NCBI GenBank assembly: GCA_937944885.1
Contig: CALFBB010000016.1
Coordinates: 1-64,000, forward strand
Length of the DNA: 64,000 nt
Origin: an uncultured cyanobacterium
GTDB lineage: Bacteria > Cyanobacteriota > Cyanobacteriia > Thermostichales > Thermostichaceae
Reading direction: 5' to 3'
The notes beneath the pieces are model-generated. The model saw only the letters and a program-made list of their open reading frames with translations, was not told where the DNA came from and made no database searches. Position numbers and translations under genes: made by a program. Below, piece by piece: positions 8,480-15,491 of the stretch (positions are counted from its first letter, which is position 1; every line of letters begins with the position of its first letter).

Positions 8480-9127
8480 CTACTCCGGTAAAAAGAAACC
8501 ACAACCCATCCGTCTCCGTCCTCCTAGACCCACCTGCTGAAGTCTAATGGAGTCCTCTTCCGAGAGATGCCGCACCACGGTGCTAAAACCCACAATTGTG
8601 TGCTGCTTGATTTTGAGAGTTTTACGTAACGGAATTCCGTTTTCATCTACAAGCACCTCAACAACTCCAGGGATTCCTAGATCTGTTAATTGCTTCTGAG
8701 CTGCTTTCTGAAATCCCTCCGGCTCCAGATAGTTCTTAATTGTTACAATGCGTGCCTTTAAGGTGTGAGAACTTTTGAGCATTAAAATCTCAGGGATCCC
8801 TAAATGAATGGGATGGGATCCGATCTTGAGACTTTTTCCCGCCAGCCGTCCATACACTTGCCCTACTTGTTCTACAGGTAGCCGAATTCGCAAGTGGGAC
8901 TGAGGCGTCAATAGAATCTTGCCTTGCTTGTCTTTTATCCCGGCCACTGTCAGGATCCCAATCTCTGGATTTTGGTGTAACAGAGGCACCTGATGGGCCA
9001 TAGCCGATAGCAACCCGTACCCATGGTCGGCAGGGAGGTATGTCCCTCGTACCGGAATGCGGAGATCTACCACCAGTTGCTGTGGCTGGGCTTTTGCTGG
9101 AGAGGAGGGTGAGGTAACGAGACTCAT
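8480..9127 (-). CDS. cas6: Cas6 crRNA-processing endonuclease (MYXAN/Cmx6 type)
   Basis: 215 residues from the ATG at 9127; a GTG at 9136 would add three residues. LVVDLRIPVRGTYLPADHGYGLLSA at the start and the C-terminal glycine-rich loop GLGGRRRMGCGFFLPE are typical RAMP features of the short Cmx6-type Cas6. It cuts each repeat at the base of its hairpin to release crRNAs with an 8-base 5' handle. First gene of the operon. No clear Shine-Dalgarno sequence precedes either start, so translation may be leaderless-like or regulated by the overlapping pseudo-protospacer at 9135-9151. Confidence 0.92.
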   Translation of the reverse strand: MSLVTSPSSPAKAQPQQLVVDLRIPVRGTYLPADHGYGLLSAMAHQVPLLHQNPEIGILTVAGIKDKQGKILLTPQSHLRIRLPVEQVGQVYGRLAGKSLKIGSHPIHLGIPEILMLKSSHTLKARIVTIKNYLEPEGFQKAAQKQLTDLGIPGVVEVLVDENGIPLRKTLKIKQHTIVGFSTVVRHLSEEDSIRLQQVGLGGRRRMGCGFFLPE

Positions 9128-9134
9128 TTTGAAC

Positions 9135-9154
9135 ACATTAACTGCTTAAAGCAT
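9135..9154 (-). promoter_or_regulatory. pseudo-protospacer plus ATG PAM in the cas6 leader
   Basis: On the minus strand ATG (9154-9152) is followed by CTTTAAGCAGTTAATGT (9151-9135). The first 17 bases of the pseudo-spacer at 9301-9285 read CTTTACGCGGTCAATGT: identical at 14 positions, with mismatches only at 6, 9 and 12. Positions 6 and 12 are flipped out and not read in type I Cascades. ATG is, from memory, a known PAM of cyanobacterial type I-B effectors. The site covers the expected start of transcription and the cas6 start, so Cascade binding would block the operon. Confidence 0.65.
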
Positions 9155-9163
9155 CCGAGCATG

Positions 9164-9193
9164 AGGCTAACTGACCCTTGGTCGCCATGTCAA
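9164..9193 (-). promoter_or_regulatory. putative promoter of the cas6-cas3-cas8-cas7-cas5 operon
   Basis: On the minus strand a perfect -35 box TTGACA (9193-9188) is followed after 18 bases by TAGCCT (9169-9164), a moderate -10 box. Transcription would start near 9157, giving a 5' leader of about 20-30 bases that contains the pseudo-protospacer. Confidence 0.5.
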
Positions 9194-9200
9194 GTGTTAA

Positions 9201-9340
9201 ATGAAACGCCTGGGAAGGCAATCAGTGGTAGCGATAGGCGGAAAAGATTGGTTCCAACCTACCCGTAAAAGAGCACTTTTCCCTACATTGACCGCGTAAA
9301 GGTGCTCAACGCCTTTGGCTCTGAGCTTATCAAAGCCCTG
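9201..9340 (-). ncRNA. candidate crRNA-like regulatory RNA (pseudo-repeat, pseudo-spacer, pseudo-repeat)
   Basis: At 9302-9316 the last 15 bases of the array repeat (AAAGGCGTTGAGCAC on the minus strand) are perfectly kept, with a GCC-AAA-GGC hairpin and the full UUGAGCAC handle; upstream CTTTGAT also matches, interrupted by an insertion. At about 9201-9236 a second degenerate repeat keeps TGATTGCC and GGCGTT around a GCCT/AGGC hairpin. The 65 bases between them are a pseudo-spacer whose seed matches the cas6 leader 150 bases away. This layout is that of the CreA/CreR class of crRNA-resembling RNAs known from other type I systems. Expression is not shown by sequence. Confidence 0.65.
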
Positions 9341-9383
9341 TCAAAGACATCACCGACTTTTCTCTCCTCACTTTAACCTTGCC

Positions 9384-9413
9384 ATTCTTATCAGGGATAG
9401 GCTCCCGCTGCAA
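9384..9413 (-). promoter_or_regulatory. possible promoter for the crRNA-like RNA
   Basis: On the minus strand TTGCAG (9413-9408) is followed after 18 bases by AAGAAT (9389-9384). A start near 9377 would place the first pseudo-repeat about 35 bases into the transcript. Both boxes are only moderate matches. Confidence 0.3.
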
Positions 9414-9489
9414 GACCTACCCAGGAATCTAAGTCCAGGGGCAGCAACATTACATTGCATTTATCTGGCTAACGAGTGCATGAGTTAGC

Positions 9490-9730
9490 TCAGGGGCTGG
9501 TCTTGGGCTTCTTGTCCTCTCTAGGCTCCAGCCGTCCGTAGATGAGCAGCAACTCCGCACCTCAATTTTTAACCCATTCAGCCCCCGCGCCCCTAGGTGC
9601 AAGGTCAGGCCTCCATTGGCGTGTTCTTCAATCTGTGGGGTGGCATGCCAGCCGGATGTTGGGTACGGTCTACCCAGAGCCAGCGGCGCAGATGACACCA
9701 GCCTGTCACATAAGGGTTATCCCGAGAAAA
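9490..9730 (-). pseudogene. frameshifted fragment, possibly the C terminus of a WYL-domain regulator
   Basis: Three adjacent reading frames on the minus strand each look coding in turn. GWCHLRRWLWVDRTQ (about 9660-9710) passes to WHATPQIEEHANGGLTLHLG and RGLNGLKIEVR, then after a one-base shift near 9555 to ELLLIYGRLEPREDKKPKTSP and a stop at 9490. The order of motifs (GWCHLR, then H-x-TPQIEEHANGGLTL, then L-LEP) resembles the end of WYL-domain transcription factors, several of which control cyanobacterial CRISPR loci. The N-terminal part is gone. The family call is inference; that the segment is a decayed gene is better supported. Confidence 0.4.
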
Positions 9731-9824
9731 ATGCAGGATGCAGGGGCCGGTGTTGCGTAAAATGGCGCAAGACAGACTGACAACTCGGTGCTAGCCTAGT
9801 AAGGCTGTATTCTCATGCAGGGCT

Positions 9825-10004
9825 ATGGCTGTTCCTAAGAAGAAAACCTCCAAATCCCGCAGCCGCAAGCGCTACGCCACCTGGACCCACAAAGCGAAGC
9901 TGCAAGCACAACGGGCGATGACCATCGGGCGCTCGATCTTGACCGGTCGCAACACCGGCTTCTACTACCCCGGTGCTAAGAAAGAGGAGGAAGAAGAAGA
10001 ATAA
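9825..10004 (+). CDS. rpmF: 50S ribosomal protein L32
   Basis: 59 residues starting MAVPKKKTSKSRSRKRYATW, the universal L32 N terminus, followed by a basic core and RSILTGRNTGFYYPG. It ends in an acidic tail of six glutamates, somewhat unusual but seen in cyanobacterial L32. The zinc-ribbon cysteines of some bacterial L32 proteins are absent, as is usual in this phylum. Binds 23S rRNA in the large subunit. Confidence 0.95.
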   Translation: MAVPKKKTSKSRSRKRYATWTHKAKLQAQRAMTIGRSILTGRNTGFYYPGAKKEEEEEE

Positions 10005-10111
10005 ACCCCTTTTCAGGGTCAGCGATTACACTGGATTGGGTTAGATCTGTTTAGATTTAGATCATCAAATCAGAAAAAGCTTCTTCTCCTACTGCTGTTT
10101 CGTTGGCTAGC

Positions 10112-10510
10112 ATGCACTCGCTGACCTCCCTCACCTACTACCAACGGTTGGGCCTGTCTCCAGGGGCATCTCCTGAAGCAATCCGGCGGGCCTATCGGCA
10201 ACTGAGCAAACGCTACCATCCCGATACTTCTCCTCTGGCGCCGGAGGTGGCGATTCGGCGCTTCCAAGAGTTGCAGGAAGCCTACTTGATTCTCAGCAAC
10301 CCTCTCCAGCGAGCTATCTATGATGCCAGCTTGCGGGCAGTGCTTTCCAACTCAAGGCCGGCTAATGTCGATTCGCTAGAGCTGCGCATGGAAACCCGAC
10401 CCCTCTCAGGGGGTGAAATCTGTGCCCTACTGTTGATGGGATCCACCTTCCTCATGTGTTTGCTGCTAGCGGGTACCCTAGCTTGGCTACGGGAGAGCGG
10501 GGCAGCTTAA
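10112..10510 (+). CDS. membrane-anchored J-domain protein
   Basis: 132 residues from the ATG at 10112 (a TTG at 10103 would add three). Residues 8-70 are a J domain: YYQRLGLSPGASPEAIRRAY, the essential HPD (KRYHPDTSP) that stimulates Hsp70 ATPase, and FQELQEAYLILSNPLQRAIYD. A single hydrophobic helix near the C terminus (CALLLMGSTFLMCLLLAGTL) should tether it to a membrane with the J domain in the cytoplasm. Followed by the DUF3143 gene, a common cyanobacterial neighbour pair. The client and the DnaK partner are unknown. Confidence 0.85.
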   Translation: MHSLTSLTYYQRLGLSPGASPEAIRRAYRQLSKRYHPDTSPLAPEVAIRRFQELQEAYLILSNPLQRAIYDASLRAVLSNSRPANVDSLELRMETRPLSGGEICALLLMGSTFLMCLLLAGTLAWLRESGAA

Positions 10511-10604
10511 TGGCCGGTTTTCTCACCCTAAGTTAATAAGTTAAGTGTGGGCCCCCCAGCTGACATAACCTGACCCGCTTGTCCTCCTCGCGTTTTCGTT
10601 TGCT

Positions 10605-10868
10605 ATGCCTTTGCCCCCTGCGACTACGCCTCTCTACAATCACCCTCTGCATGCCATTGAACAATGGCTAGAGGATCTCGGCTGCACCCGTGATCCGGAG
10701 GATGTAGAGCAATGGTTTTGCGAACGCCCCCGCTGGAAAGCCTGTCTGCGCCTGGACGAGACCACCATTTGGGTGCGCTACACCTACCAGGATGGCAACA
10801 CCAGAACCCTGACTTTTCCCTATTCGCTGAGTCGTGGGGATGTGGAACAGGCCATTTTCGAGGATTAG
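10605..10868 (+). CDS. DUF3143 domain protein
   Basis: 87 residues with the pattern of the cyanobacterial DUF3143 family: [18 protein letters not shown], then [16 protein letters not shown] and the final [12 protein letters not shown]. Function unknown. It ends 2 bases before the glyoxalase II start, so the two are probably translated from one message, together with the J-protein upstream. Confidence 0.8.
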   Translation: MPLPPATTPLYNHPLHAIEQWLEDLGCTRDPEDVEQWFCERPRWKACLRLDETTIWVRYTYQDGNTRTLTFPYSLSRGDVEQAIFED

Positions 10869-10870
10869 CC

Positions 10871-11629
10871 ATGCGCATTTTGCAATTGCCCGTTCTGAGG
10901 GATAACTACGTGTACCTGCTGCATGATCCCGAGACGGCAACAGCGGCAGTGGTGGATCCGGCAGTGGCAGAGCCGGTGCTAGTAAAACTGGCGGAGCTAC
11001 AGGCAGATCTGGTAGCCATTTTGAATACCCACCACCATCATGACCATGTGGGTGGTAACCAAGAGTTGCTAGCTCGCTATCCGCAGGCAACAGTTTATGC
11101 CGGTGAGGGGGATTGGGGACGGATCCCAGGGCAGACGGTGGGGTTAGCCGCAGGGCAGACGGTTCATTTCAACCACCACGTGGCACAGGTGTTGTTTGTG
11201 CCGGGACACACCCGTGGTCACATTGCCTACTACTTTCCCAAAAGTGGGGATCTCTTTTGTGGGGATACTCTGTTTGCGGGGGGGTGTGGGCGGCTGTTTG
11301 AGGGAACCCCTGAGCAGATGCTGGGATCCCTAGATCAATTGCGCCAACTGCCAGAATCCACACGGGTGTGGTGCGCCCATGAATACACCCTGAACAATCT
11401 CAAGTTTGCTCTGACGGTGGATGGCGATAACCCCCACCTGCAAGCTCGCTACCGGGCGGTGGAAGCTCTACGGCAAGCGGGTTCCCCGACCGTACCCAGC
11501 AGCATCGGTGAAGAACGACTGACCAATCCTTTTTTGCGTTGGGATCAGCCAGCCCTGCAAGCGTCTACCGGGATCCAGGAGCCGGTTCGGGTTTTTGCCC
11601 GCCTACGCGGCATGAAGGATCATTTTTAA
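10871..11629 (+). CDS. gloB: hydroxyacylglutathione hydrolase (glyoxalase II)
   Basis: 252 residues from ATG 10871. Metallo-beta-lactamase fold with the binuclear metal motif [10 protein letters not shown] near residue 57, the second histidine ligand in [10 protein letters not shown], the bridging aspartate in [18 protein letters not shown] and the last ligand in CAHEYT. Hydrolyses S-D-lactoylglutathione to D-lactate and glutathione, the second step of methylglyoxal detoxification in the cytoplasm. The C-terminal substrate-binding helical part ([11 protein letters not shown]) is present, so the protein is full length. Confidence 0.94.
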   Translation: MRILQLPVLRDNYVYLLHDPETATAAVVDPAVAEPVLVKLAELQADLVAILNTHHHHDHVGGNQELLARYPQATVYAGEGDWGRIPGQTVGLAAGQTVHFNHHVAQVLFVPGHTRGHIAYYFPKSGDLFCGDTLFAGGCGRLFEGTPEQMLGSLDQLRQLPESTRVWCAHEYTLNNLKFALTVDGDNPHLQARYRAVEALRQAGSPTVPSSIGEERLTNPFLRWDQPALQASTGIQEPVRVFARLRGMKDHF

Positions 11630-11739
11630 CTATCATTTTTAACTTCTGAGGGATTCGGGTAGCCATCTTGCTTGGCCTTGTTCCTTTGGGTTGACATCCT
11701 CCCTGGCCTGAGCGTCAAAGTTGGCTTGGCAAGAACACT

Positions 11740-12768
11740 TCAAAGGGTATGGATTGCCTCGAGCAACTGCGGGGTGATGACTTTGAAGGCTTGATATAAG
11801 CAGATTTGCTGTCGGCAACGGGCCAGGTTGTGGGCCTTGCGGTTAGGGTATCGTTGGGGATCCCAATTCCAGTAGGAATCTGTAAACCAATCCTGGAGAA
11901 AGCGCATGGCCAGTTCTAGGGTAATTAGTTGTACCCCTTGGAGGATCAGCTGCGGTTGTAGGGCGCGTAGTTTCCCGCTTCGGGCATAGCCGCGTAACCC
12001 GGCTAAGATGGCTTCAGCGGCAACTGTTTCCCCTTGTTTACCCCAGGAGCGCAGGGCATCTCCCAGCTCGATGTAGAGGTTGTGGTACATGAAAGTATCC
12101 AGATCCAATAGGCCCACAAATTGTCCCTGCTCATCAAACAAAAAGTTGCTGAACTTGAGATCGCCATGGATGATTTGGGTGGGGATCCCAGAGGGCAGGA
12201 ATAGAGTGGGTACGGTCTTGACGAGAAACTCCCATTCTGCTTGTACTTCGGCAGGGGGGGAGTAGCACTGTAGCTGCCGCCAAATGTGAGCCGTATCGTG
12301 AAAATGGGGGATTTGAAAGCGAAAACGATACTCAAACCGAGCCAAGAGCTGATGCAACCGCCCAACGGCTGCCCCTGCCTGCTCTAGATAACTCCAGCTA
12401 GGAGGGGTTCGATAACAGGATCCCGGTAAGCATTCCATCACCCGCCACACTCCTTCTGCCCAGGTCAAATGCAGGGATCCATCGCGGGCACGGCGAAATT
12501 GTGGAGCAGGAAAGCCCTGCTGTTTTAGCCATTGGCTGATGGCTTGACCATCCTCAGTAACGGCAGGATCAAAGATAGGGTGGAGACGCTGGGCAATGAA
12601 GGATCCCTGGGCGGTGGTGAGTTGCCAAGTTTGGTGGATGAGGCCGATGTGGATAGGTTGAGGGGGCTCGGGCTCCCCCAGTTGAAAGTGCTGAACAAGA
12701 GGATCCAACCAGGCGAGATCAGGGGATCCAGTAAAATCAAAAGGCAGTGGAGAACCTATCCCGGACAT
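11740..12768 (-). CDS. APH/choline-kinase-like phosphotransferase
   Basis: 342 residues of the aminoglycoside-phosphotransferase fold. The catalytic loop is IIHGDLKFSNFLFDE (Brenner motif HGDxxxxN) and the metal-binding motif is GLLDLDTFMYHN; the N-terminal part has IGLIHQTWQLTTAQGSFIAQ for ATP binding. Related proteins phosphorylate sugars (N-acetylhexosamine 1-kinase), homoserine or choline; the substrate here cannot be told. No resistance role is suggested by context. Confidence 0.75.
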   Translation of the reverse strand: MSGIGSPLPFDFTGSPDLAWLDPLVQHFQLGEPEPPQPIHIGLIHQTWQLTTAQGSFIAQRLHPIFDPAVTEDGQAISQWLKQQGFPAPQFRRARDGSLHLTWAEGVWRVMECLPGSCYRTPPSWSYLEQAGAAVGRLHQLLARFEYRFRFQIPHFHDTAHIWRQLQCYSPPAEVQAEWEFLVKTVPTLFLPSGIPTQIIHGDLKFSNFLFDEQGQFVGLLDLDTFMYHNLYIELGDALRSWGKQGETVAAEAILAGLRGYARSGKLRALQPQLILQGVQLITLELAMRFLQDWFTDSYWNWDPQRYPNRKAHNLARCRQQICLYQAFKVITPQLLEAIHTL

Positions 12769-12953
12769 ATCTTTGGGGTAAAGAAAGAACAGCAGTTGAG
12801 AGCCTCTCTAGCCCCCTGTTGCGTCATTCAAGTGTTTTTTTCGGTGAAGCTGCAACAGTAACATCTGAGAGGGCTACTGGGCTGAGTAGATGGGTACTTC
12901 AACAGGGAACAAGGTCATCTGCGCTAAGCTAAGGAAGTGGGTTAGCGGATTGA

Positions 12954-13142
12954 ATGATGGATGCAACGGAAATTGCTGCTTTGAAAGAGCGCATCAAGCT
13001 GATTCAGGAGCGCCGACCAGCAGTAGCTAAGCTTCTAGAAAAGCCTGGCCTAGGCAGTCTGCGCGTGGATATCAACCAAGCCCTAGAGGAGATTGACGAG
13101 TTGCTCCACGAGTTCCACCAGATTTTTGGATCCGAAAGCTAA
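12954..13142 (+). CDS. small conserved helical protein of unknown function
   Basis: 62 residues, charged and almost wholly helix-forming (EIAALKERIKLIQERRPAVAK then LRVDINQALEEIDELLHEFHQ), likely a short coiled coil. Its stop overlaps the convergent prxQ stop by 4 bases. The tight fit between neighbours and regular codon use suggest a real gene. I do not recognise a family. Confidence 0.6.
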   Translation: MMDATEIAALKERIKLIQERRPAVAKLLEKPGLGSLRVDINQALEEIDELLHEFHQIFGSES

Positions 13143-13693
13143 CCGTTAATCAGCTGTTGCAGTTGGGCTAGAACCTCAGCACTGTGACGGGAGGGGTGCA
13201 CAATCGGGTCAATCTCCCGCAGGATTCCTTCTGGGTCAATCAGAAAGGTATTGCGCAGGGCTACATCCCCCATCCAGGAACCATAGGCCTGGCTCACCTC
13301 ACCCTTCGGATCCGACAGGAGGGGAAACTGTAATCCCTCTGCTGAGCAGAAGCGCTTGTGGGAGTCTACAGAGTCCGCACTAACCCCTACAACTTGAGCT
13401 CCCATTGCCTGAAACTTAGGCAGATCCCTCTGAAAACCACGAGCCTCGATGGTACAGCCGGAAGTAAAATCCCGGGGATAAAAGTACAGCACCACCCATT
13501 CACCTCGAAAATCCGACAAATGACGTAACTGCCCTGTTTGATCCGGCAATTCAAACTCAGGTGCAGGGGAGCCAACTTCAGGCAAGGGGGTAGTTCCCCA
13601 TTGAGCCCAAGCAGGCTGAACAAGACCAAGACCTAAAATCAAACCCACAAGACTCAGCCACCGCCAAACCCTGCGCAACCCTTTGACCACCAT
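13139..13693 (-). CDS. prxQ: exported peroxiredoxin Q/BCP
   Basis: 184 residues. A basic N terminus and hydrophobic stretch (LSLVGLILGLGLVQPAWA) make a signal peptide, so it acts in the thylakoid lumen or periplasm. The peroxidatic cysteine is Cys80 in YPRDFTSGCT. The usual second cysteine five residues on is arginine, but Cys116 (KRFCSAEG) lies 36 residues further, the spacing of PrxQ enzymes whose resolving cysteine sits in helix alpha-3. It would reduce hydroperoxides with electrons from a thioredoxin. Full length for an exported BCP. Confidence 0.88.
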   Translation of the reverse strand: MVVKGLRRVWRWLSLVGLILGLGLVQPAWAQWGTTPLPEVGSPAPEFELPDQTGQLRHLSDFRGEWVVLYFYPRDFTSGCTIEARGFQRDLPKFQAMGAQVVGVSADSVDSHKRFCSAEGLQFPLLSDPKGEVSQAYGSWMGDVALRNTFLIDPEGILREIDPIVHPSRHSAEVLAQLQQLING

Positions 13694-13749
13694 CTGAATA
13701 CCTCTTTCTGGATTCTCCCATTCAGTTTACATAACTTTACGTTACCAAT

Positions 13750-14280
13750 TCAGGGTAGCCACTTGCACAACAACAATTGGGGAGACACTCCTACCCATTG
13801 CCAGAGCCGGGAGGTACGCTCAATTGGGTTGTAGTGAAGTTGGGCATAGAGTTGGCGAGCTGGGAGGTTATCTTCTAAAACGTGCAAATGCAAACTGTGA
13901 TAGCCCCACCCCTGAACAACCCCCTCAGCACTGAGCAGAAGCTGACGGGCTACCCCCTGTCGCCGCCAACCAGGTAACACTGCCAAATTGGAAAGATAAG
14001 GATGCTTGCCATGGGTCATGGTTCGGAGGGAGATTTCTACCGTACCCACCACGCGGGATTCCACTGCAGCCACTAAGCAGCAGTAATAGGGATCCCTTGC
14101 AGCCAGGCGCAACCGCAAGTCCTCACGAATACCCAGCTTGCGAATGGGGTAGATCCAGCCTTGTAGCCCCAAGGGTGGATGGAACACCTGAGCCAGCAGC
14201 TCCACCAATGGTTCCAAATCATTCGGTGTAGCCGGATAAACCACAAGAGGAGGTAAAACAGACGGGAAGGAGGCACTCAA
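13750..14280 (-). CDS. GNAT family N-acetyltransferase
   Basis: 176 residues beginning at a TTG with GGGG upstream. The acetyl-CoA loop RRQGVARQLL and the preceding strand YLSNLAVLPG are clear, and ENLPARQLYAQLHY is the usual C-terminal motif B, so this is a complete GNAT domain. The substrate (a small molecule or a protein N terminus) cannot be inferred. Stands alone between convergent prxQ and a long spacer. Confidence 0.82.
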   Translation of the reverse strand: MSASFPSVLPPLVVYPATPNDLEPLVELLAQVFHPPLGLQGWIYPIRKLGIREDLRLRLAARDPYYCCLVAAVESRVVGTVEISLRTMTHGKHPYLSNLAVLPGWRRQGVARQLLLSAEGVVQGWGYHSLHLHVLEDNLPARQLYAQLHYNPIERTSRLWQWVGVSPQLLLCKWLP

Positions 14281-14326
14281 TCATCAACCCCACGCATCTT
14301 CACCATTTTGGCAAATTATTCGCAAA

Positions 14327-14361
14327 AATAAGTGGCGACCACCCAACTGGAGCCGCCACTT
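14327..14361. terminator. inverted repeat, possible terminator of the small gene at 14598-14756
   Basis: TAAGTGGCG at 14327-14335 pairs with CGCCACTTA at 14353-14361 over 9 bases. No clear T-run follows on either strand. It lies between the GNAT gene and the leftward small gene and may end the latter's transcript. Confidence 0.35.
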
Positions 14362-14597
14362 ACTGATTCGACTTGAACTAGCCTGAAGGTTAAGGAGAAG
14401 AACCCCCTGATCTAATGCGAACTAAAACCGCATCCAAGCTCTATTCAGTTTTTCTATCTCGGAACCGATCCAGAGCCAAACAAATTGGCCCAACAATCTA
14501 GCCGACAAACAACAATAAACAGCAACCTGGTGAACTTACTCTCTGGCCTGACGCTCAGGGATAGGGGTTGCAAATGCCAGAAGTCGAGATCTAAGGC

Positions 14598-14756
14598 CTA
14601 GAACGAAGTCTCTAGATCGCTAACGTGACAGGCTGCACCGTCGATGCGATAGATATCGTCCGTAATCGGTTGGTAACCAACCTCAACCAAATCCGACTTG
14701 GCAGGAGTAAAGATGCGGACAGTTGCTCTAGCAATCTTTGATAAAAAGGCAAACAT
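14598..14756 (-). CDS. small protein with a strong ribosome-binding site, function unknown
   Basis: 52 residues beginning MFAFLSKIARATVRIFTPAK. The start is chosen because GAGGAGG lies 5 bases upstream of the ATG at 14756, the best Shine-Dalgarno sequence in this part of the window. The N terminus is amphipathic and basic, the rest is polar and acidic (SDLVEVGYQPITDD, then IYRIDGAACHVSDLETSF). A peripheral membrane role is possible but not shown. I do not recognise the family. Confidence 0.55.
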   Translation of the reverse strand: MFAFLSKIARATVRIFTPAKSDLVEVGYQPITDDIYRIDGAACHVSDLETSF

Positions 14757-15059
14757 ACAAACCTCCTCAAGCGAGAGTGAAACCATGAATTGCTAAAGCC
14801 CGCAGCTCTTACCACACTGAGCACAGATCCCAATTCACCAGAGTCTGCAGGTTGAGGGCACCTGCCCCCGAACATCGGCTTCCCACCTGTTAATCGATCC
14901 TCAATGGAGACTCGAAATAGCTAACCGAGCTTATTGAACCAGTACAACCGCTTATCCTTGCAAAGTGGAGCGATCTCTTATCCAAAGCGGCCCCTGCCAA
15001 CAAACCCAATTGCCATCTGATTTAGCTCCCATGTTCTATTAGAGGAAAACCTGTTGTAG

Positions 15060-15179
15060 ATGACAGATGCCCTGCTTGGCGAGACAATCACTTTTTGGGA
15101 AAGACTGCCGGAGCAACGGATCGGAAGCTGGGATCAAAGCGTTGGCCGACAGAGGATCTTGGACTTGATCAAGGTATAA
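15060..15179 (+). CDS. possible 39-residue protein
   Basis: Open frame MTDALLGETITFWERLPEQR followed by a similar polar C-terminal half ending LIKV. AGAGGAAAA lies 12-20 bases upstream, too far for an ideal ribosome-binding site. It is the only reasonable open frame on the plus strand before the hairpin at 15295. Real status uncertain. Confidence 0.25.
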   Translation: MTDALLGETITFWERLPEQRIGSWDQSVGRQRILDLIKV

Positions 15180-15294
15180 AGTGGTGCCTCGCAGTTGAGA
15201 TAAAGCTGAGATGTTATCCTCCTTCCTTGAATCACCACATCTATAATTTAACCTGCAGCTAACCTCTGCACAATGGCCATTAACCGTTCTTAAC

Positions 15295-15326
15295 AGGCTA
15301 TATTATTCCTTTAATTAGCCTTTTTA
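15295..15326 (+). terminator. rho-independent terminator-like hairpin
   Basis: AGGCTA-t-ATTA pairs with TAAT-TAGCCT around a 6-base loop and is followed by TTTTTATATT on the plus strand. No annotated plus-strand gene ends just before it, so it may end an unrecognised small RNA or the 39-residue frame. Confidence 0.45.
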
Positions 15327-15491
15327 TATTGTTTCACTGGGATGTTTTTGGTGGCTGTTGTTTTTCTCAGTCGAAAGGTCGGTTTTTCTTAAACATTGCT
15401 GCTCCATCTATACATCGGTGTTTGAAGCTGGGATGAGTGGGGGATCAAAGGCAAAAGTTCCCCTCTCTCGGCGACGGGATTGGGAAGCCGC

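Larger units (their letters stand above)
14757..15491. other. long spacer with little recognisable content
   Basis: No full-size gene. It contains one possible 39-residue gene (15060-15179) and a terminator-like hairpin (15295-15326). The part from about 15240 to 15420 is AT-rich. A small RNA ending at the hairpin is possible, but no known RNA family is recognisable by eye. Confidence 0.5.

Noticed and set aside
9201-9340. A normal two-repeat mini-CRISPR array upstream of cas6
   Set aside because: Both repeats are degenerate, the spacer is 65 bases and its seed matches the local promoter rather than foreign DNA; a regulatory unit explains it better.
9542-9760. 72-residue plus-strand frame upstream of rpmF
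   Set aside because: Antisense to the better-supported decayed minus-strand gene, no ribosome-binding site, no family pattern.
10712-10870. N-terminal extension of glyoxalase II
   Set aside because: It lies wholly within the DUF3143 gene in another frame; the ATG at 10871 is the natural start.
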